Assembly (NCBI GenBank): GCA_001632425.1
Contig: KV425609.1
Coordinates: 132,801 to 145,260, forward strand
Direction: 5' to 3'
Origin: Neolentinus lepideus HHB14362 ss-1
Taxonomy: Eukaryota > Basidiomycota > Agaricomycetes > Gloeophyllales > Gloeophyllaceae
Length of the DNA stretch: 12,460 bases
The position numbers were made by a program, and so were the translations under genes. The notes below the pieces were generated by a model. That model searched no databases. It was not told where the DNA came from and was given only the letters and a program-made list of their open reading frames with translations. Below are positions 8,291 to 12,460 of this stretch, piece by piece (the stretch's first letter is position 1; every line of letters begins with the position of its first letter).

Positions 8291-9360
8291 TGGCAGAAAA
8301 TGGACGGTCAAACACGGGTCATCTGTATTCCGCACGTGGTGCTAGGTCGACGACTACTTACAGAGGTCATATTGGACATGTGCCACACAATGATCAGACA
8401 CCTTGGACCCCAGCGAACACTCACTTACATTAAACACTGGTACTGGTGGCCTCAGCTGACTATGGAGGTTGAAAAGTTCTGCACGTCGTGCGGAGTATGT
8501 CAGACAAGCAAACCATTGAACAAGAAACCCATGGGACTACTCCATTCTATGCCCATCCCCTCGAGGACATGGGGTTCAATTGGAATGGACTTTGTAGGAC
8601 CATTCCCTCTGTCGGGATCAGAAAGGTATGACTACCTTTGGGTGGTCATTGACCATCTTACATCTATGGTGCACTTGATCCCAATGCACACCATGGCTCG
8701 TGCCACAGACATTGCCTGGTTCTATCTGCGGGACATTGTATGCCTGACTTGATAGTATCAGACTGAGATGCTAAGTTTACCGCTCAATTTTGGCACGAGT
8801 TACACCGGCTGCTCGGAATGCAGCTACTAATGTCAATGGCATTTCACCCACAGACTGATGGCGCTTCTGAGCGTGTCATCCACACCATCACACAAATACT
8901 GCATGCCATTGTAACCTCTGATCAGTCTGATTGGGTGGAAAAGGTCCCGATGGTGGAATTCACACTGAACTCCAGTGTCAGTAAGAGCACCAGGTTTGTA
9001 CCATTTGAGCTAAACTACAGTATGATGCCTCGCATTGCTACCGCACTCAAGGCAGAGGCGGCCATGCCAGGTGTTCATCAATTCGCAGAACAGGCTCTGT
9101 TCAACCTGGCAAAAGTGCACGATGCGATCATCGAGAGCAGGATCAGTCAGACTTACTATGCCGACAAGCGGCATTGCATTGATGACCAATTCAAAGAAGG
9201 GTCTCTGGTATATCTGTCTATGGAGAACCTCAACTTACCCAAGGGGAGAGCGCGTAAGCTGGTGCCTCAGTTCATTGGACCCTACGAGGTCCTGAAGAGT
9301 CACCTGAGCATGTCTACCTACACGCTCAAGCTACCGCTGATGAGTCCTGTAGCTGGGTGA
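8291..9360 (+). pseudogene. pol: Integrase (zinc finger, DDE core, GPY/F-like tail), frameshifted
   Basis: The N-terminal HHCC zinc-binding part reads CHTMIRHLGPQRTLTYIKHW, then YWWPQL and CTSCGVCQTSK. In the catalytic core the first Asp is in IGMDFVGPFP (8588-8590), the second in IVSD before TGA 8764 (8761-8763), and Glu in HPQTDGASERV (8869-8871). The second Asp to Glu distance is 36 codons, i.e. D,D(35)E. Between 8740 and 8741 about 13 bases appear missing, moving coding from the frame of 8738 to that of 8743 and removing the residues normally found before LPD. The stop seen at 8750 in the old frame is secondary to this. The tail has LVPQFIGPYEVLK, a GPY/F-type module; no chromodomain is recognised. 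Integrase inserts the cDNA into the genome. Confidence 0.93.
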
Positions 9361-9533
9361 TCACAGAATACAGGCTCGAAGGTCTGCAGTCACTGGTGCC
9401 CAAGGGGAACAACCAACACCAACCCAGAGAGAAAGGAGACAAAGGGGAGGCAAAGGGAGGCAGAAGTGGAGGGTGGATAGGTGGAGAACCCAAAGGTAGG
9501 GTGTACCAGCAACAGAGAACGAAGGGGAGGTGA
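9339..9533 (+). pseudogene. pol: Possible continuation of pol C-terminus in another frame
   Basis: The frame starting at 9339 overlaps the end of the integrase frame and is open to TGA 9531. It begins DESCSWVITEYRLEGLQSL and then becomes Gly/Lys/Arg/Glu-rich low complexity. The SWVITEYRLEG segment looks like ordered protein, and it follows TYTLKLP, where Gypsy integrases usually continue, so one more indel near 9340-9360 is likely. I cannot name a domain. Confidence 0.45.
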
Positions 9534-10101
9534 AGAACAAGTAGTACTAGATGGATACCACACACCTAGAGAGTCCCTCGGGGGTAACCTAACCAACCAC
9601 TAAGGAGGATACCTCTAAAGCGAAAGGGATCATCCAGGAAGTGGTCCAAAGTGATGGACAAGACTCCTAGGGCTATGAAAGAACCCTAGACGACAAGTAG
9701 AGGCAAGCGAAGGCTGATCCAGACGAGGTAGAGTGCTGTAAAGTCGAAATACTGCCAGGAGGACTGCCTAGAGGGGATGCTGGATGGCGATGGAGCGGTC
9801 AGAATAATGCTGGAATTATAGGGACAGGTCTGGGGAGTCACTGAGTAGCCTCGGATGATGAGACAACACGAGTCTGGGTGCTGTAGGACTCTAGATAAGT
9901 CGAAAACTGCGAAAAGGTCGAACTGTGGCTGAAGCTGGACTGGACTGAGGCTGAAGCTAAGAGCGAAGCTAGGAACTGTTGCTGAGGACTAAGGACGATG
10001 GAGGACAACTGTATAGGTCGTGTCTACTACACTGAGGAGGGTAGGAGACGAAGTGGGGGGGGAAAGCAGCTCCCTCTTCCCTTGTGGAGGGAAAGGGACC
10101 T
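9534..10101. other. Purine-rich region downstream of pol, no gene recognised
   Basis: The plus strand is strikingly A/G-rich with stops in every frame and no recognisable domain. GTCGAAA/GGTCGAA-type words recur (about 9743, 9899 and 9917). A purine run with eight G at 10055-10062 could be a polypurine tract priming plus-strand synthesis, which normally lies just before the 3' LTR. No TG-starting sequence matching the left part of the window follows it, so the 3' UTR/PPT reading remains tentative. Confidence 0.4.
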
Positions 10102-10605
10102 ATGTACCTAAAGAACGATGCATCTGATGAAGACGCTGAGGTCTGGACTGCGTCCAGAGGCATGGAAAACAGTAGGGGACCGAATAGGGGGTCAATCGGA
10201 CAGATGGGAGACGAACTGAGGATAAACAGAAGGAGAGTAGCATGTGGATATGAGGTGAATCATAAATCTAGACCATACAATATAAAGGAAGCAGTGTGGA
10301 GTGATGTAGGATGAAGTATGATGCCATAGAAGTGAGGGTGAAGGCACGTATCAAAGGAGGAAGCAGTGGAACATCATACCAGGACATCCAAGTACCATAC
10401 AGGGATAGCTTCCCACAGAGGTCATGGATCAATGATCTCTTCTGGGAACCCCAAAGCGAACAGTGGGAAGCACCCAGAGACTAAGGATAGCTTCCAAGAG
10501 ATGACATAGAGGCTCTAGGACAATTCCTGACTTGCCCTGAAGCGAATGGATGGGAGGTAGTGTGGCTGCTGGGAGACTATGAGGGAATAGGGGGCTAGAC
10601 TGCTA
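10102..10605 (+). pseudogene. Unidentified protein-coding remnant in two overlapping frames
   Basis: The first frame opens at ATG 10102 (or GTG 10084) and ends at TGA 10312. It encodes a charged segment (MYLKNDASDEDAEVWTASRG ... YNIKEAVWSDV). An overlapping second frame with ATG at 10311 continues with MKYDAIEVRVKARIKGG and VPYRDSFPQRSWINDLFWEP, stopping at TAA 10485 and TAG 10491. The same frame then resumes with LPRDDIEALGQFLTC and GWEVVWLLGDYEGIG up to TAG at about 10602. Amino-acid composition (Trp, Phe, Tyr, balanced charges) looks like folded protein rather than random translation. I do not recognise the family. It may be a decayed ORF of another retroelement or the interrupted remains of a host gene. 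Unlike gag-pol, the later stops are TAA/TAG. Confidence 0.4.
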
Positions 10606-10740
10606 TCCTGGGTCAGGGGACAAGACCTGGAAGGCTAGAGCATGATGATAGATAGCCAGTAGAGTCGTATAGAGCCCCCTGAGACTAGCTGATGTGAGCA
10701 AGAATGCGAAATCTCAGCACAGAAACAGCTGGTGCGTATC
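10606..10740. other. Short spacer before the rearranged LTR copy
   Basis: No open frame of note and no similarity to unit A or B is visible by eye. The similarity to unit A begins with the words CCGGTGGCAGGCTATG at about 10742. Confidence 0.4.
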
Positions 10741-11220
10741 ACCGGTGGCAGGCTATGCTGCCGATGCTAGCGCGATCCTGCTGAAAGAGGGATAAAGTGC
10801 AGGGCCACTACATTGTGCAGTGGTGTCATGACAGCTGCAGTTGTGCCATGTGTCAATGCACACTGCACACATAAGGAAAGTCACACCAATAGAACTAGTG
10901 CTGATCTGAAGCAACGGCAGGCTGTACGCCATATGGAAAGGTGCCCTGAGACACTGCCTTGGTTTGGACTGCAGTAACAATCTTGGGAAATGCATGCTGA
11001 GATGCCGATGACTTGACTGAATGACGTTTGGCCAACCGGGCTGCTGAGGAGCTGTCCTAAGTGTGCTGAGGAGCTGAGAGCCTTGTCGCTGGGGCATAGG
11101 GTTGCTAGTGTGCAGAGTACCAACAGTGTGCTATTGAGTCACTAAGTCGCCATTCCCATGAAGTGCACAGAATTGCCCTAAATCACATTTTCTGGGGTCA
11201 GAAGCCAATGGGGCCTATCA
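10741..11220 (+). mobile_element. Unit C: 3' part of a second LTR copy, direct orientation
   Basis: This matches about 5683-6162 of unit A along its length: GGCTATGCTGCCGATGCTAGC near the start, ATAAGGAAAGTC, CATATGGAAAGG, and the end GGGGCCTATCA at 11210-11220, which is the true LTR terminus. About 800 bases of the LTR 5' part are missing on the left. Differences from unit A are mostly CG/TG/CA exchanges. The reverse-strand frame 10753-11097 crosses this non-coding repeat and is not a gene. Confidence 0.85.
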
Positions 11221-12192
11221 GTGTGCAGTGCGCATCGACACATGGTGCAACTGCAGCTATCACGACACTGCTGCACAATATAGCAGCCCCACCCTTTATC
11301 CCTATTTTGGCAGTACCACGCTAGCATCAGCAGCATAGCCTGCCACCAGATCATCAAGGAGGCACACTCTAACACAAAATCAAGACACACCCGACTGGGT
11401 CCCATCTGCAGAATGGCACACATGCTAACGTGCTAGAGTTGGTCGCAAAGGGTATTGGTCAAGGATCGCATGCAGAATAGGAGCAGGGCAGTACAAGTCA
11501 TATGGATGAGAGGCTGAGCAGAGGCATGACTCGCGGTAGTAGGTAGTTAGGATCGGACATAGAGCAGTCACTCTCTTGTATTTAAGACATTACTCTACTG
11601 TTTGTACAACAAGTTGTCTTCACCATACTCTTCAGATTTCAGTCTCGCATCAGAGTTTTTCTTCTAAGTCCATCTTGTGATTCGCATTTAGGTACTCTTG
11701 CATACCTCCAACTTCACCCAGAGATAGTGACAGAGTACACCAGTGTAGTGTCACTGATTGTAAGCAATCCCTTACAAGTCCCTTCCTCTTAGGCAGCCTT
11801 GTGTGCTGTAGCGTTATATTAACCAGAGTCTATATACATCTGAGTTAGAGATAGCAGCCACAAGTAGCACTTCCCTATAGAGCACCAAAGACCATACAGT
11901 GCTGAGCAGGAGGAGTATCATATAGCACCTACACAGCACCATGGACATAGTGCTACATAGCGCATAGCATTGCTCTCTATCCTCAGACTGCCACTGAGTA
12001 GTGACTTGGTGCCAAACTCCCTTTAGCCCCAACTATACGTCTCATCTACACCCATCCCCTCCAAACTATTATTACCCTTCATTACCCTGGGTCTTTCAGC
12101 CATCTGACATCAAGGGTTTGGTGTTTCCTTTGTGGTTGTGTCTAGCTTTAGGTCTCATTTCTGTGGGTTTCATCGTGTGTCTGTGCATATCA
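11221..12192 (-). mobile_element. Unit B: 5' part of a second LTR copy, inverted
   Basis: The reverse complement begins TGATATGCACAG at 12192 and follows unit A from 4886 to about 5812, where it stops at GCACTGCACAC and abuts the terminus of unit C. Shared landmarks include the TTAAATA element (about 11578-11586) and the block around TTGTACAACAAGTTG (11598-11613). It is about 45 bases longer than the matching part of unit A, largely in the short-repeat U3 zone. It has lost more CpG than unit A. Together with unit C it covers the whole LTR, with a roughly 125-base segment (A about 5683-5812) present in both, in opposite orientations. Confidence 0.85.
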
Positions 12193-12193
12193 T

Positions 12194-12460
12194 TTTGGAG
12201 CCCACTGCAAGGGGAGATTTCATGAGACGTCGGGGCATGATCAAGATGATAGTGATCTCACTAGAGAGCTCGAGCAGCACCAGGAGCATTTCCTAGACCT
12301 TGTCAAAAGGGAGCGCATAAATAGCGAAGCAATCAAAGAAGTTTATGATGCAGTGGTAGCTATCACCAACCATCTCTACCCGGGTCATTTCGCCCAAATG
12401 CCATCCGACATCCCTCACAGCAATTCAGAATCCTCCGAGGAGGTACCCCTGGCTTCGCTA
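12194..12460 (+). CDS. Partial open frame of unknown function, running off the window
   Basis: From 12194 to the window end one frame is open for 89 codons without an ATG near its left edge. The clearest part reads LTRELEQHQEHFLDLVKRER followed by INSEAIKEVYDAVVAITNHL, then a Ser/Glu/Pro-rich stretch. The first part is strongly helical in character and the composition looks genuinely coding; ATG 12222 in another frame gives only a short product. The left edge coincides with the end of unit B (12192), so an LTR insertion may have cut the gene, or its start may lie in an exon removed by the rearrangement. It could be a retroelement gag N-terminus or a host gene; I recognise no family. Confidence 0.45.

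Larger units (their letters stand above)
528..9533 (+). mobile_element. Degenerate Ty3/Gypsy (Metaviridae-type) LTR retrotransposon, gag-pol body
   Basis: Domain order on the plus strand is capsid, zinc knuckle, aspartic protease, reverse transcriptase, RNase H, integrase, which is the Ty3/Gypsy order (Copia elements place integrase before RT). Gag lies in one frame from 528 to 2701. After a 14-bp tandem duplication everything from 2702 to 8740 lies in a single other frame, apart from the 4886-6166 insertion, which preserves frame. After a small deletion at 8740/8741 the integrase ends in a third frame. Correcting these events in principle gives one gag-pol polyprotein of roughly 2500 codons with no programmed frameshift. 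About 26 in-frame stops are scattered throughout, so the copy cannot be autonomous. No flanking LTR pair is identified inside the window. Confidence 0.93.

Noticed and set aside
528..9360. TGA read as a sense codon (Trp, as in fungal mitochondria), making gag-pol intact
   Set aside because: At the best-conserved sites the family residue is Arg, not Trp. Normal TGG Trp codons are present, and frameshifts plus an LTR insertion show the copy is dead anyway.
10071..10097. Imperfect hairpin (TCCCTCTTCCC facing GGGAAAGGGA) as a terminator
   Set aside because: A pyrimidine/purine-rich tract in a low-complexity region produces such pairing by chance. There is no supporting context.
10741..11220. Unit C as a later insertion splitting an inverted LTR copy B
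   Set aside because: The missing 350-base remainder of B should lie left of 10741 in reverse orientation, but that sequence shows no match.
10753..11423. Reverse-strand open frames of 80-115 codons across units C and B
   Set aside because: They lie in non-coding LTR sequence, and the counterpart frames in unit A are shorter and broken differently. No domain is recognisable.
4886..12192. A single 7.3-kb transposon with about 1-kb terminal inverted repeats (A and B)
   Set aside because: Unit A has its own far end and target duplication at 6162/6166, and the pol frame continues across it. The outer flanks (GCAC on the left, TTTTGG on the right) are not a duplication.

Overview
The window is a graveyard of LTR retrotransposons from a fungal nuclear genome, most likely a basidiomycete (probably Agaricomycetes). 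This rests on the form of the Ty3/Gypsy polyprotein: an RNase H-integrase block typical of mushroom elements, no introns, and CpG-driven decay. I see no intact host gene, RNA gene or CRISPR array.

Layout. Positions 1-491 are a non-coding leader, possibly the end of a 5' LTR. From 528 to about 9360 runs one plus-strand Ty3/Gypsy gag-pol. It has a long Pro/Gly-rich gag N-terminus, capsid, CCHC zinc knuckle (3173-3214), acidic and coiled-coil linker, aspartic protease (DSG at 4163), reverse transcriptase (YLDD at 6977), RNase H, and integrase (D,D,35,E) with a GPY/F-like tail. The ancestral gag-pol was apparently a single reading frame. It is now dead: there are about 26 in-frame stops (24 of them TGA), a 14-bp tandem duplication that shifts frame at 2674-2701, a small deletion at 8740/8741, and a 1277-bp insertion between protease and RT.

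That insertion (4886-6162, unit A) begins TGATA, ends TATCA and is flanked by GCAC/GCGC. It is best read as a solo LTR of another element with a 4-bp target-site duplication. Removing it with one duplication copy rejoins the pol frame exactly. A second, rearranged copy lies at 10741-12192: the 3' part in direct orientation (unit C, 10741-11220) is joined to the 5' part inverted (unit B, 11221-12192).

Between pol and unit C (9361-10740) is purine-rich sequence without a recognisable 3' LTR, but with an unidentified protein-like remnant at 10102-10605. After unit B, an open frame with no start (12194-12460) runs off the window and looks coding.

The unifying theme is CpG decay. Almost all premature stops are TGA at places where the family often has arginine (CGA to TGA), and copies A and C differ largely by CG/TG/CA exchanges. 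I found no new functional system; the decay pattern and the rearranged LTR copies are the most informative signals.
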